A program made the translations under genes and the position numbers. The notes under the pieces are model-generated. The model did not search any database, was not told where the DNA came from, and saw only the letters and a list, made by a program, of their open reading frames with translations. A DNA stretch of 47,255 bases. It comes from JBBIJR01 sp037445875 (GTDB lineage Bacteria; CLD3; SB21). Shown here piece by piece: positions 15,534-24,187 of this stretch (within the stretch, counting starts at the first letter, position 1; each line of letters starts with the position of its first letter). The stretch lies in NCBI GenBank assembly GCA_037445875.1, contig JBBIJR010000021.1, positions 1-47,255 of the forward strand, read 5' to 3'.

Positions 15534-17579
15534 TCAGTGAAAGATTCCGATGATCTGAGCCACCAGGCCGCCGATGGTGAAAGCGGCAACCCACGTGCCG
15601 AGCCAGATGAGGGCGCCTTCCTTGAAACCGCGCTCCTTCAGTAATACCATGACACTGGCTACGCACGGGACAAACAACGTAAGGGTCACGAGGCCGACCA
15701 GAATCTGCGGGGGTGTCAATCCCATGGTGAGGAATCCCGCAGCCCCAAAATCGCGGCGAACCATGCCCATGACAAAAGCCGTAGCGGCCTCACGCGGCAG
15801 ACTCAACCATCCGGTTGTCACCGGGGCGAACAGATCCTGCCAGGCAACCAGCAATCCGGTCACCTGCATGATCGATACGACTGCGGCTCCGAACATGAAC
15901 CAGGGTGTGGCTTCCTTCATGAAATGATAGGTCTTCAGATAGGTCTTCTTCGTGACATTGTCGAGCCTCGGTAGGCGCATCGGAGGCAGGTCGATCAAGA
16001 GGGCCGACGACTTGCCTGGCAGAAAGGAGTTAAGGATTGTGCCCAGGATGACCAATGCGGAGAGCATGATGAGCACGTATGCGAGGATATAGGTCCCCCC
16101 GGCTGCGGCCAGCAAAGCCGTGATGACGGCCAATTGGGCCGAGCAGGGGATAACGAAATTCAGGATGGCTGCGGCAATCGTTTTTTCGCGATTGGTGCCG
16201 AGCAAGCGGGTCGTGATCGTGGCCATCGTGACGCATCCAAAACCCAGCAGGATCGGGATGATCGCACGCCCGTTGAGACCGATACCGGTCAACATCCGGT
16301 CCACCAATGTTGCCAGTCGGGGGAGATACCCGCAATCCTCGAGTACCGAAAGGAAACCGTAGAAACCGATCACAAGGGGCAGGAGAAGAAAGACGATGTA
16401 AGTGACCGTCATGGTCAGGACGCCGAACTCGCCGGCAAAAACCATCGCCCAGGGTTGCCCGAACTCGAACGTGTATACGACATTCTTTCCACGGACGAAG
16501 TCCTGCATGGCCAGTGTTTCGCCGGTCCTGTATCGTTTCCCGTCGGGGAAGAAAAACGATTTCGAATCGACCACAACCTCTTTTCCGTCCGCATCGGCGT
16601 GCACGATATCGGCCTTAACGGACACAGCGGTGAATTCCGCAAACACATCCTTTACCAAACGCTCGTACATTCGATTACCCAACTCGACTTCCGTGAAGCC
16701 CACGAGGTCCTGGGCTACCCACACGCCGATGGTCTGATAAAGCACAAGGAGTACACCGAGGAGGATGGGGATGCCCATCAGGGGATGAACGGACACCTTA
16801 CCCAGCCACTCCCGGAAGGTGCGGCGGTCGACGTGGCGAACGACCTGTCGTATGATCTCGTTGGCACGAAGGCGCCGATCGACGTAAGAAGACTCTCGGA
16901 AGTTCAAGGGTTTGACGCCGTGGCGACCGGATACGGCCTCGTCGCCCTCGTAGACCATGAGAGCCTCAGGCTGAGAACCCACCATCTTGAGAAGCTCGTG
17001 CAACTTCCCGTGAAGGCGGGGATCCTGATGGCCGGGCCGTGCCGAATTCAGCGCCGCTTCCACCTCCGCCAGACCTAAATGATGTACGGCCGAGGTCGGG
17101 ATGACCGGAATGCCCAAGAGTTCGCTCAGCTTGCTGACTTCAATGGACACACCCTCCTTGTTCATCTCGTCCATGAAGTTGAGCGCGACGACCATCGGAA
17201 AGCCCATATCGATCAATTGAAGAGTCAAGAAGAGGTCGCGTTCCAGATGGACAGCATCGACGACGTTGAGGACGATGTCGGCGTCCAGAATGACATCGCG
17301 TGCGACGCGCTCTTCGTCGTTGAAGCTCGAAACGCCATAAATACCGGGTGTATCAACGACATAGTCCTTCCCCATGCGGCCTTCGGCAACATCGACGGTG
17401 GTTCCCGGGTAGTTGGAAACATCGGCATAAAGGCCGCTCAGGTGATTGAAGAAGACGGACTTGCCAACGTTGGGGTTGCCAACCAGGACGATTTTCTTCT
17501 GGTCCTTGGGCGGGAGGATACTGTCGTCGTGCGTCGTGTGGTGGTGGAAGTGGCCGACGGCCGTGTCGATGTGGCTCAT
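15534..17579 (-). CDS. feoB: Ferrous iron transporter FeoB
   Basis: N-terminal G domain: G1 GNPNVGKSVFFNHLSG, G2 NYPGTTVD, G3 DTPGIYG, G4 NFMDE, G5 TSAV. A helical GDI-like spacer follows, then the membrane part with two Gate motifs ('LPLVIGFYGFLSVLEDCGYLPRLA' and 'GFGCVTMATITTRLL') and 'VIPCSAQLAVI'. A His-rich N-terminal patch (HFHHHTTHDD) precedes the G domain and could bind metal. A soluble insert of about 90 residues after the first membrane helix ('DLVGFTEVELGNRMYERLV' onward) is unusual. I start at 17579, after the feoA stop, giving 681 residues; the frame is open to 17642, but that would overlap feoA. Imports Fe2+. Confidence 0.95.
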   Translation of the reverse strand: MSHIDTAVGHFHHHTTHDDSILPPKDQKKIVLVGNPNVGKSVFFNHLSGLYADVSNYPGTTVDVAEGRMGKDYVVDTPGIYGVSSFNDEERVARDVILDADIVLNVVDAVHLERDLFLTLQLIDMGFPMVVALNFMDEMNKEGVSIEVSKLSELLGIPVIPTSAVHHLGLAEVEAALNSARPGHQDPRLHGKLHELLKMVGSQPEALMVYEGDEAVSGRHGVKPLNFRESSYVDRRLRANEIIRQVVRHVDRRTFREWLGKVSVHPLMGIPILLGVLLVLYQTIGVWVAQDLVGFTEVELGNRMYERLVKDVFAEFTAVSVKADIVHADADGKEVVVDSKSFFFPDGKRYRTGETLAMQDFVRGKNVVYTFEFGQPWAMVFAGEFGVLTMTVTYIVFLLLPLVIGFYGFLSVLEDCGYLPRLATLVDRMLTGIGLNGRAIIPILLGFGCVTMATITTRLLGTNREKTIAAAILNFVIPCSAQLAVITALLAAAGGTYILAYVLIMLSALVILGTILNSFLPGKSSALLIDLPPMRLPRLDNVTKKTYLKTYHFMKEATPWFMFGAAVVSIMQVTGLLVAWQDLFAPVTTGWLSLPREAATAFVMGMVRRDFGAAGFLTMGLTPPQILVGLVTLTLFVPCVASVMVLLKERGFKEGALIWLGTWVAAFTIGGLVAQIIGIFH

Positions 17580-17607
17580 GCTCGGGACCCTGGGTGGTGG
17601 ACCGGAA

Positions 17608-17835
17608 TCAGGCGACCTTTTCTGTGAGTATCGTATCGGCAATCTCCCGACCGATTGCGATTTCCTGTCTCTTGTATCTTATGATCAGCGGCCCGAGGGG
17701 CAGTTTCTGGTGGCAGCGCACCGTCGTACCTTCCGAAATGCCAAAGCGAATCAATTGTGTCCGAGTCCCCATGTCGGGTATGGAAACGATCTTGAGCTGT
17801 TCGTTCCGGCGCGCCTGTGAGAGTCTCTTTTTCAT
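17608..17835 (-). CDS. feoA: Ferrous iron transport protein FeoA
   Basis: A 75-residue SH3-like protein: 'DMGTRTQLIRFGISEGTTVRC' and 'LGPLIIRYKRQEIAIGREIADTI' match the FeoA domain, which supports FeoB at the cytoplasmic face. The start is preceded by GGAGACGGAC. First gene of the feoA-feoB-zinc-ribbon operon. Confidence 0.93.
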   Translation of the reverse strand: MKKRLSQARRNEQLKIVSIPDMGTRTQLIRFGISEGTTVRCHQKLPLGPLIIRYKRQEIAIGREIADTILTEKVA

Positions 17836-17857
17836 GTCCGTCTCCGATGGCCCTTGC

Positions 17858-17872
17858 TGAGATTGCGTCTCA
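17858..17872. promoter_or_regulatory. Inverted repeat in the feoA leader, possible metal-repressor site
   Basis: TGAGA-N5-TCTCA lies about 7-21 bases downstream of the predicted feoA transcription start. It does not match a Fur box or the DtxR/IdeR consensus as I know them; the position suggests an operator for an iron-responsive repressor, or an mRNA hairpin. Inference. Confidence 0.35.
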
Positions 17873-17885
17873 ATTACACTGATGC

Positions 17886-17914
17886 AATATACGCAGGGCC
17901 GTACCCATTGTCAA
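17886..17914 (-). promoter_or_regulatory. Putative sigma70-type promoter of the feo operon
   Basis: Minus strand: consensus -35 TTGACA (17909-17914), 17 bases, -10 TATATT (17886-17891). Predicted +1 near 17879, leader about 43 bases. The strongest-looking promoter in the window. Confidence 0.75.
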
Positions 17915-18086
17915 GATCGGAGGTCAGAATGTGCTTGTAATCTTTTCGTAAAGAAATTCAAGCGGTACAGCCGTTTGGCCATCCTTCGGGCGATGCCGCG
18001 CCTCTCCCGGCCCAGCCAAGTTTCCGGACGCTCCACAAAACTTGTTGCAACTGCCGGAGGAAAAAGTTAGATTTCCCAGAAACTTA

Positions 18087-18112
18087 GGAATAATCCAAGT
18101 ATCCCCACGTTT
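18087..18112 (+). promoter_or_regulatory. Possible ECF-type autoregulated promoter
   Basis: GGAAT (18087-18091), 17 bases, then GTTTT beginning at 18109, 14 bases before the ECF sigma ATG. This resembles the GGAAT / GTT pattern of SigR-RpoE type promoters, which often control their own sigma factor. Spacing is within one base of the usual range. Tentative. The rest of 17892-18086 holds no gene I can support. Confidence 0.4.
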
Positions 18113-18126
18113 TTCAACTAGGTTTT

Positions 18127-18678
18127 ATGACCGCCAGGGAGTTTGAGGAGCAGGCGCTGCCGCATGCGGAAACGCTGTACAACACGGCCCTCCGATTGAC
18201 GAGGAACCCGACCGATGCAGAAGATCTTGTTCAGGAAGTGTTCTACAAAGCCTTTCGCTCCATCAACCAGTTCCAATCGGGCACCAACGTGCGCGCATGG
18301 CTCTTCAAAATTCTTATGAACACGCATATTTCCCAGTACCGGAAGTCGTCGAAAAATCCGACGGTCGGCGGGTATGACGATGTGGAGGAATTCTCTCTCT
18401 ACAGCCAGGTGCACGACCGAGCCACGGCGTTGTCGGATTCTCCAGCGGCGATTCTCGATCGGTTCCTGGAGGCGGACATCAAAACCGCTATCGACAAATT
18501 GCCGGAGCAATTTCGGGATGTGGTCATGTTGGTGGACGTGGAAGGCTTTTCGTACAAAGAAGCGGCGGACATTCTGGAAACTCCGGTAGGAACCGTCATG
18601 AGCCGCCTATTCCGCGGACGCAAGCTTCTCCAGAAATCCCTGTGGGAATATGCTGTTGAGTACGGATACGTCAAATGA
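18127..18678 (+). CDS. ECF-family RNA polymerase sigma factor
   Basis: A 183-residue group-4 sigma factor. Region 2 includes 'LRLTRNPTDAEDLVQEVFYKAF' with the DAEDLVQE core-binding motif and 'RAWLFKILMNTHISQYRK'. Region 4 has LPEQFRDVVMLVDVEGFSYKEAA and the helix-turn-helix 'ETPVGTVMSRLFRGRKLLQ'. It resembles the SigR/SigH/RpoE group controlled by zinc anti-sigma factors, and such a gene follows 57 bases later. A weak Shine-Dalgarno (AGG) lies just upstream. Likely senses redox or envelope stress through the partner. Confidence 0.93.
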   Translation: MTAREFEEQALPHAETLYNTALRLTRNPTDAEDLVQEVFYKAFRSINQFQSGTNVRAWLFKILMNTHISQYRKSSKNPTVGGYDDVEEFSLYSQVHDRATALSDSPAAILDRFLEADIKTAIDKLPEQFRDVVMLVDVEGFSYKEAADILETPVGTVMSRLFRGRKLLQKSLWEYAVEYGYVK

Positions 18679-18735
18679 AATCGTTTTTCCGGTCAAATAG
18701 TTCAAAGGAAGAGGAGAACCAACAAAGGGTGGCGC

Positions 18736-19038
18736 ATGAACGAAGGCTACGACAAACACACACACATGCACGATGGGGAGATTCCATGCGCAGAGATCGC
18801 TCGCCGTGTCTATGCGTTTATTGAGGGTCAGGCAGACATCTCGGAACTGGAGGCCTTCCGGGAGCACATTGCGCTTTGTCTTCCGTGCCGGGATCTGGTC
18901 CAGTTTGAGCAGAAGCTGATCGAAGTGATCAAGACGAAGGGCGGTAACGGAGGTACGAATCGAGTGCCGATGCCTTCCTCGCTCTCAGAGAAGATCAAAC
19001 AGGTCGTTGCGCTTTCCACCCATCCGAGACCCAAGTAA
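18736..19038 (+). CDS. Zinc-containing anti-sigma factor (ZAS/RsrA-like)
   Basis: A 100-residue soluble protein with 'RRVYAFIEGQADISELEAF' followed by the HxxxCxxC zinc motif (HIALCLPC, residues 44-51). C18 (EIPCAEI) provides the further upstream cysteine typical of RsrA-like redox-sensing anti-sigma factors. No membrane segment, unlike RseA. The His-rich N-terminus (KHTHMHDGE) is unusual. In known systems disulphide formation expels zinc and frees the sigma factor. RBS AAAGGGTGGCGC precedes the ATG. Confidence 0.88.
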   Translation: MNEGYDKHTHMHDGEIPCAEIARRVYAFIEGQADISELEAFREHIALCLPCRDLVQFEQKLIEVIKTKGGNGGTNRVPMPSSLSEKIKQVVALSTHPRPK

Positions 19039-19053
19039 GAAGCGTTCTTATTC

Positions 19054-19070
19054 CCGGCGGATCCCGCCGG
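19054..19070. other. GC-rich hairpin between convergent genes
   Basis: CCGGCGG-ATC-CCGCCGG forms a 7-bp stem between the anti-sigma stop (19038) and the nadE stop (19083). A second weak dyad, TAAGAA-GCG-TTCTTA, lies just before it. Neither is followed by a clear T tract, so a bidirectional terminator is possible but not supported strongly. Confidence 0.35.
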
Positions 19071-19082
19071 TCTGCTCGGAAA

Positions 19083-20714
19083 CTATCGCCAGCCTTGAGC
19101 GATGGGTATCCGCCTTCCAAAACCAAATGCTTTGGTGGTGACGCGCAAGCCCGGTGCGGCCTGGCGCCGTTTGTACTCGTTGCGATCCACAAGTTTTAAG
19201 ACGCTCCTCACGATGGCCGGCTCGTAGCCCGCGCGCACAATCTCATCCTCTTCTTTCAGCTCTTCGATGTACAACTGCAAGATGCCGTCGAGCACTTCAT
19301 ACGGCGGCAGGGAATCCTGGTCCTTCTGATTGGGACGTAGCTCCGCGGAGGGCGGCTTCGTGATCGTACGGCCCGGTATGATCTCGCGCTCGCGGTTGAT
19401 CCACCGGGCCAGGCGATAAACGGTTGTTTTGGGAACGTCACTGATGACGGCCAGTCCGCCGGCCATGTCTCCGTAGATCGTGCAATAGCCGACGGCCAGT
19501 TCAGACTTGTTTCCTGTGCTGAGGACGAGACTACCGAACTTGTTCGACAAGGCCATAAGAAGGTTGCCGCGGATGCGCGCCTGGATGTTCTCCTCGGTGA
19601 TATCCGGCTGCCGTCCTTTGAAGGGTTCCTCCAGCGTTTGGAGATAAGCCTCAAAGACCGGCTCGATGGGAATCTCCATGTATCGGATGCCGAGATTGGA
19701 GACCAACCGACGGGCGTCCGCGAGGCTGTGGTCGGACGAGTAGGGGGAGGGCATAGCCACGCCGGTGACTTGCGCTGCCCCCATCGCTTCTACGGCCACT
19801 GCAGCGACTACCGCGCTGTCGATACCGCCGCTCAAGCCAATCAGCGCACTCTCGAATCCGCATTTCCTCACGTAGTCTCCCAGGCCCAGTACCAGCGCTC
19901 GATAGATCTGTTCCTCCTCCGACCGGGACCAGAGGCCGTCGTCTTCTGAAGGCCGTTCGAGATCCACAACGAGCAGTTCCTCGTCAAACTGGCGGCACCG
20001 AGCAGTCACCTTTTCGCCGTCCATAACAAAACTCGAACCGTCGAACACCAGACTGTCGTTTCCGCCGACCAGATTGACAAACACGGACGGGACTCGGAAC
20101 TTGCGGCCCATGCTGCGGAACATCTCCACGCGGAACTCCGGTTTTCCCGTATGGAAAGGAGAGGCTGAGATATTGATCATGAGGTCAGCGCCCTGGCCTG
20201 CGAGCGTTTCGATCGGATCGGAAGGATACAGGCGGCGCTTCCAGAAATCTTTGTCGTTCCAGGTGTCTTCACAGATCGACAGGCCGATGGTCCGGTCGCG
20301 GAAGCGGAACACGTGCTTTTCGCCGGCCGGCTCAAAGTGCCGGACTTCATCGAAGACGTCATAGTTGGGGAGCAGGGACTTGTGCTGGATTCCGATGACC
20401 CGACCGTTCTCCATCAGGGCCGCGGAGTTGAACAGCTTACGCCCCTGGCCGGTTTCGTTGGGAGAGACGAAACCGCAGATCACGCCTATCCCGGACGACG
20501 CCTGCCGGACGCGATCCAACTCGACCAGATTCCTGCGGATCAGGGCCTCCCGCTCGACCAGGTCCTCGGGCGGATAACCCACGATGGTGAGTTCGGGAAA
20601 CACGATGAGATCGGCCTGCTGTCCCCGCGCCCGCCCGATCCAATCCAGGATCTTTTCGGTATTGCGCGCGAGATCCCCGACTCGCGTGTTGATTTGGCCC
20701 AAAGCAATGCGCAT
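19083..20714 (-). CDS. nadE: NAD+ synthase, glutamine-hydrolysing
   Basis: Last step of NAD synthesis: deamido-NAD + glutamine + ATP. The N-terminal nitrilase-fold glutaminase shows the Glu (LIVFPELTIVGYPPEDL), Lys (HKSLLPNYDVFDE) and Cys (LSICEDTWND) triad. The C-terminal synthetase begins with the P-loop LIGLSGGIDSAVVAAVAVEAMG, then MPSPYSSDHS, STGNKSELAVGY and YGDMAGG. At 543 residues it is a standard length for the two-domain type. There is no clear Shine-Dalgarno. A terminator separates it from the lexA-like gene upstream, so it should have its own promoter or rely on read-through. Confidence 0.96.
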   Translation of the reverse strand: MRIALGQINTRVGDLARNTEKILDWIGRARGQQADLIVFPELTIVGYPPEDLVEREALIRRNLVELDRVRQASSGIGVICGFVSPNETGQGRKLFNSAALMENGRVIGIQHKSLLPNYDVFDEVRHFEPAGEKHVFRFRDRTIGLSICEDTWNDKDFWKRRLYPSDPIETLAGQGADLMINISASPFHTGKPEFRVEMFRSMGRKFRVPSVFVNLVGGNDSLVFDGSSFVMDGEKVTARCRQFDEELLVVDLERPSEDDGLWSRSEEEQIYRALVLGLGDYVRKCGFESALIGLSGGIDSAVVAAVAVEAMGAAQVTGVAMPSPYSSDHSLADARRLVSNLGIRYMEIPIEPVFEAYLQTLEEPFKGRQPDITEENIQARIRGNLLMALSNKFGSLVLSTGNKSELAVGYCTIYGDMAGGLAVISDVPKTTVYRLARWINREREIIPGRTITKPPSAELRPNQKDQDSLPPYEVLDGILQLYIEELKEEDEIVRAGYEPAIVRSVLKLVDRNEYKRRQAAPGLRVTTKAFGFGRRIPIAQGWR

Positions 20715-20724
20715 GCGTCACGAA

Positions 20725-20755
20725 ACAAAAAAATCCGATTTTGAAAAATCGGATT
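20725..20755 (-). terminator. Rho-independent terminator between the S24 peptidase gene and nadE
   Basis: Inverted repeat AATCCGATTTT / AAAATCGGATT (20732-20742 and 20745-20755). On the minus strand the stem is followed directly by a run of T (20725-20731), the classical layout. It ends the glnE-S24 transcript just before nadE. Confidence 0.8.
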
Positions 20756-20781
20756 CGGTTTCGATCATATGTAAATATGCG

Positions 20782-21204
20782 TCAATTGCGTATGACATCA
20801 ATGACCTTGCCTCCCAGGCGAAACTCGGCGTAGTTCAGATCGATCTCAACCGGCTGGAGTTCAGCGTTGGCGGGCTGAAGGGTGACCTTGGTACCGCGGC
20901 GATAAATGCGCTTGACTGTTGCCTCTTCGTTGACGTAGGCGATGACGATGTCGCCGTTACGAAAATCGGTCGTGTTCTTGACAATGATGAAATTGCCGTC
21001 AAAAATCCCATCTTCGACCATGCTGTCCCCCGTGACCTGAAGGGCATACAGGCTCTTGTCGTTCACCGAATAGCGGGTCGTGGCAGGATGCACGTAACCC
21101 AGGCTGGTCTCGTCGAAAAACCTCGGGGTGCCGGCCGCGATCTTTCCAAGAACGGGAATTCCCGGCATGTCCTGGTCCAAAACGTACTGCAATGGTCTAT
21201 CCAT
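20782..21204 (-). CDS. LexA/UmuD-like S24 peptidase lacking a DNA-binding domain
   Basis: A 140-residue protein consisting only of the LexA C-terminal domain. The self-cleavage site is Ala24-Gly25 in IPVLGKIAAGTP, the nucleophile Ser61 lies in ALQVTGDSMVEDGIFDG, and the general base Lys98 in ATVKRIYRR. There is no helix-turn-helix, and the DNA upstream is glnE coding sequence, so this is not a truncation by frameshift. It resembles UmuD in layout, but there is no umuC nearby. The ATG lies 8 bases inside glnE, so translation is coupled. It may be a signal-peptidase-like or damage-responsive protease; the function is open. Confidence 0.85.
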   Translation of the reverse strand: MDRPLQYVLDQDMPGIPVLGKIAAGTPRFFDETSLGYVHPATTRYSVNDKSLYALQVTGDSMVEDGIFDGNFIIVKNTTDFRNGDIVIAYVNEEATVKRIYRRGTKVTLQPANAELQPVEIDLNYAEFRLGGKVIDVIRN

Positions 21205-24142
21205 GACGGAGGGTCCTTATGATGGATGAGAAGATTGCGTGATTCTGCTCTTTGACGGCGGCCAGTGTGTCCACCAGGTCAGCTTTTGTCTTTAATTTAC
21301 AAAACTTTGCCAGAAAAGCAAGCTGTTTTTCGTCGTCCGGCAACCTGTTCGAACGACGTTCAAAGAGTAGAAAGAGATGTTTCTCCAGCATTCGAAGGAA
21401 CAGGTAATTGGAGCGGAGCGTGTTGGCCTGGCTATGGTCGAGGTGGCCGCGGTCGAGCAGTTTGTTGAGGGAAGCCAGCGTTTGTCGCGGCCGCTGGGGC
21501 CAGTCGCGACCGTGTCGGATTTGCAGGGCCTGGACCGCGTATTCAATTTCAACCAGCCCTCCGCGTGCGTACTTGAATTCGTGCAGGACGTCGCCCGGTC
21601 TTCCGGCTTTTTCTGCAATCTGTCGCTCTCGCATTTCGACTATTGCTTCCGCATCGCTCGGCCGCAGACCGGGCTCATACAGCATCTCGTCACCGATGGC
21701 CATCAGGCGGCGGGCCAGATCATCGCGGCCTGCGACCGGTCGTGCTTTTACCAGGGCCTGCCGTTCCCAGAACATGGCCCGGCTGGAAAGATATTCCCTG
21801 TACCGACTGACGGTAACGACGAGCGGCGCTTGTGGACCTTCGGGTCGAAGCCTCGCGTCGATCTCATAGAGCCGTCCGTGCGGAGTCACCTGCACCACGT
21901 CGGCCATGAACTGCTTGGCCAGAGCAATCCAGCGGTCGACATCGGAACCGTCCTCGCACAGGAATATCACGTCGAGGTCGGACCGATAACTCAATTCCTC
22001 TCCACCGAGCTTTCCCATTCCGACCAGAAGGACAGGATCCTCGTCTCGAAAGAACCGCGCGAATACTTCTCGAACGACAAAATCGGCCAGTCTTGTGAGC
22101 TCCCTCTCTACAGCCTCAGCCGGCTTGATTCCCCAGGCATCTTGTAGAGCAAGCCGTACGAACTCCATCTGCTTAAGATGGCAGAGGTGGCTGTGCAGGC
22201 CACGCTCTTCGGAAGGAAGAGGAGCGTCGCCGGACCTGAAACGCACGAGATGAGAGTTGAGGAAGTCCAGGTACGAAGGTTTCTCACAGAACAGGTTTGT
22301 CATGGCGTTGGAATAGGAGGCGAGCAGGACCAAGCTTTCTCTGAGAAGCTGGCTGAACACCATCAGCTTGTACAATGCTTCCGGAAACGGATGTCCTCCC
22401 AGACAGCGCTGAAGGTTGACGATCGTATGGTCCGGGTCGTGCGTTACGCTGATGAGCGGCAGCAGGAAAGGCAAAACCTCCCGGAAGGCCTCCTGCTCGG
22501 TGTTGCGGTGAAGATGCGGAAATTGACCATAACAGAGTGAGCGGAGGGCCCGATAGGCATTCTGCGGAACTGCAAAACCCAGCCCCTCCAGCAGCTGTGT
22601 GCCCTTGTCGGACAACGAGTTGGCCATAAGAATTCCTTCCACCGTGGGGGAACTCTGCTGTTCGGCCGGCTGGAAGATCGAATCAAACAGCTGCCGCACT
22701 TTTTCGATCGACCGGTCGAGCTTGCTGAAAAACTCTTCGGCTGAGGAAAGGTCCAGCAAGAAGACGAGCCGTCGGACGCCTGAGCCGGACCGGGGGATGG
22801 AGTGTGTTTGACGGTCCGCTTCGATCTGGAGGACGTGTTCCACGCGACGATAGAAAACGTAGGCCTGACACAACGTGTCGTATTCCTGGGTGGTCAGGAA
22901 ACCGTGCCGGTGCAGACGCTCAAGCCCCATCAGCGTGGTAGGTGTCCGGAGTTCGGGACAGGTTCCTCCGTTGACGAGTTGGAGAGCCTGGGTGACGAAC
23001 TCGATGTCACGGATTCCCCCGCGATCGGTTTTCACGTTCAGTGCACCGGGCCGGGTTTTTTCTTCTTCAATGCGCCATTTCATTCGGGCAATTTCCCTGA
23101 GCGGCGACTCGAAAAACGTTCTGGGATAGACAAAGGATGTCAGCTGGTCGAGTAGGGCCTTGCCGAGCGATGGGTCACCGGCCGCGACGCGTGCCTTGAT
23201 CAGCATCTGGCGTTCCCACAACTGGCCGCGGGATTCGTAGTAGTGCAGATAGGAGGCCAGGCTTCGAGCGAGCGGTCCTGAATCTCCGTCGGGCCGCAGC
23301 CGGGCATCCGTACGATACAAAATACCTTCGCGAGTTTGCGCCGAGAGGGTCGACAGAATCAAACCGGCAAGCTCGTTGAAGAATTCGTGATACGTGCGAC
23401 GGCCGTCGTGCTCGATCGTTCCTTCTTCTCCGTACACAAACATCAGGTCGATATCGGAGCTGTAATTGAGCTCTTCGCCGCCGAGCTTTCCCAGTGCAAG
23501 GACGGTGAAAGATGTATCCGGTTCGCCGTACCGCTCACAAAGGACGTGGTATTGAAGACGGTACACGGCTTCCACGATCTCATCGGCGAGGACCGAGACG
23601 GAGCGCGTAATCACATGCAGCGGTTCACCCAGAATATAATCCCGGATCCCAATCTTCAGCAGTTCACGCCGCCGTACCATGCGCAGGAGATCGAACCGAC
23701 GGTTGACGGTTGTATCCCTGAGCGACACGATCCCGTGGAATTCCTTGCGAAGCGGCTCCCGCTCGATTGGCGGGCAAGACTGTTCCGGGCTGATCAGAAA
23801 ATACGTGAATTGAAAGTCGCGGATGAGGATCTCGCCAAGAAATGGACTGGACGCAAACAGGCGAGCCAGCCGGGCAACCATGGGCGGGAAATCGCTTAAC
23901 ATCCTGCAGAACGAAGGTTTGTTGATCACCGAGCGGGTCAACCGTTCAAACCGCAAAAGCAGATCGTCGGGCATCGGGTAGCGGGCCGTTTCCTCCAGCA
24001 AGCGCGGCACGAATCGCAGATGCGTTGGCGGGAGTCCGTCCGTTATCGCGCGGAGCAGCCCTTCCGCTGTCTCGGGCCGCTCGAACACGCCCACGAGAAG
24101 TGTAATCGGCGTTTGGCCGTCCAACTTTTGATTGCTATTCAA
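21197..24142 (-). CDS. glnE: Glutamine-synthetase adenylyltransferase GlnE
   Basis: Bifunctional enzyme of 981 residues that adenylylates and deadenylylates glutamine synthetase. Both nucleotidyltransferase centres are present: LGKLGGEELNYSSDIDLMF (N-terminal, adenylyl-removing) and MGKLGGEELSYRSDLDVIF (C-terminal, adenylylating), each with the DxD pair. 'RGGIRDIEFVTQALQL' and 'RGGLVEIEYAVQALQIRHG' are the matching downstream motifs. The start is TTG at 24142 (TTGAATAGC); no better start is nearby and the Shine-Dalgarno is weak. Divergent from the beta-helix gene with only 45 bases between. No glnB or glnA in the window. Confidence 0.95.
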   Translation of the reverse strand: MNSNQKLDGQTPITLLVGVFERPETAEGLLRAITDGLPPTHLRFVPRLLEETARYPMPDDLLLRFERLTRSVINKPSFCRMLSDFPPMVARLARLFASSPFLGEILIRDFQFTYFLISPEQSCPPIEREPLRKEFHGIVSLRDTTVNRRFDLLRMVRRRELLKIGIRDYILGEPLHVITRSVSVLADEIVEAVYRLQYHVLCERYGEPDTSFTVLALGKLGGEELNYSSDIDLMFVYGEEGTIEHDGRRTYHEFFNELAGLILSTLSAQTREGILYRTDARLRPDGDSGPLARSLASYLHYYESRGQLWERQMLIKARVAAGDPSLGKALLDQLTSFVYPRTFFESPLREIARMKWRIEEEKTRPGALNVKTDRGGIRDIEFVTQALQLVNGGTCPELRTPTTLMGLERLHRHGFLTTQEYDTLCQAYVFYRRVEHVLQIEADRQTHSIPRSGSGVRRLVFLLDLSSAEEFFSKLDRSIEKVRQLFDSIFQPAEQQSSPTVEGILMANSLSDKGTQLLEGLGFAVPQNAYRALRSLCYGQFPHLHRNTEQEAFREVLPFLLPLISVTHDPDHTIVNLQRCLGGHPFPEALYKLMVFSQLLRESLVLLASYSNAMTNLFCEKPSYLDFLNSHLVRFRSGDAPLPSEERGLHSHLCHLKQMEFVRLALQDAWGIKPAEAVERELTRLADFVVREVFARFFRDEDPVLLVGMGKLGGEELSYRSDLDVIFLCEDGSDVDRWIALAKQFMADVVQVTPHGRLYEIDARLRPEGPQAPLVVTVSRYREYLSSRAMFWERQALVKARPVAGRDDLARRLMAIGDEMLYEPGLRPSDAEAIVEMRERQIAEKAGRPGDVLHEFKYARGGLVEIEYAVQALQIRHGRDWPQRPRQTLASLNKLLDRGHLDHSQANTLRSNYLFLRMLEKHLFLLFERRSNRLPDDEKQLAFLAKFCKLKTKADLVDTLAAVKEQNHAIFSSIIRTLRHG

Positions 24143-24187
24143 GGGATTTGTCTCTAATTTGAGCGGCGAAAAGCGTATACGAACGGT

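Noticed and set aside
16134..17078. 314-codon plus-strand open frame within feoB
   Set aside because: Antisense to the transporter; His/Asp/Gly-rich and without domain or ribosome site.
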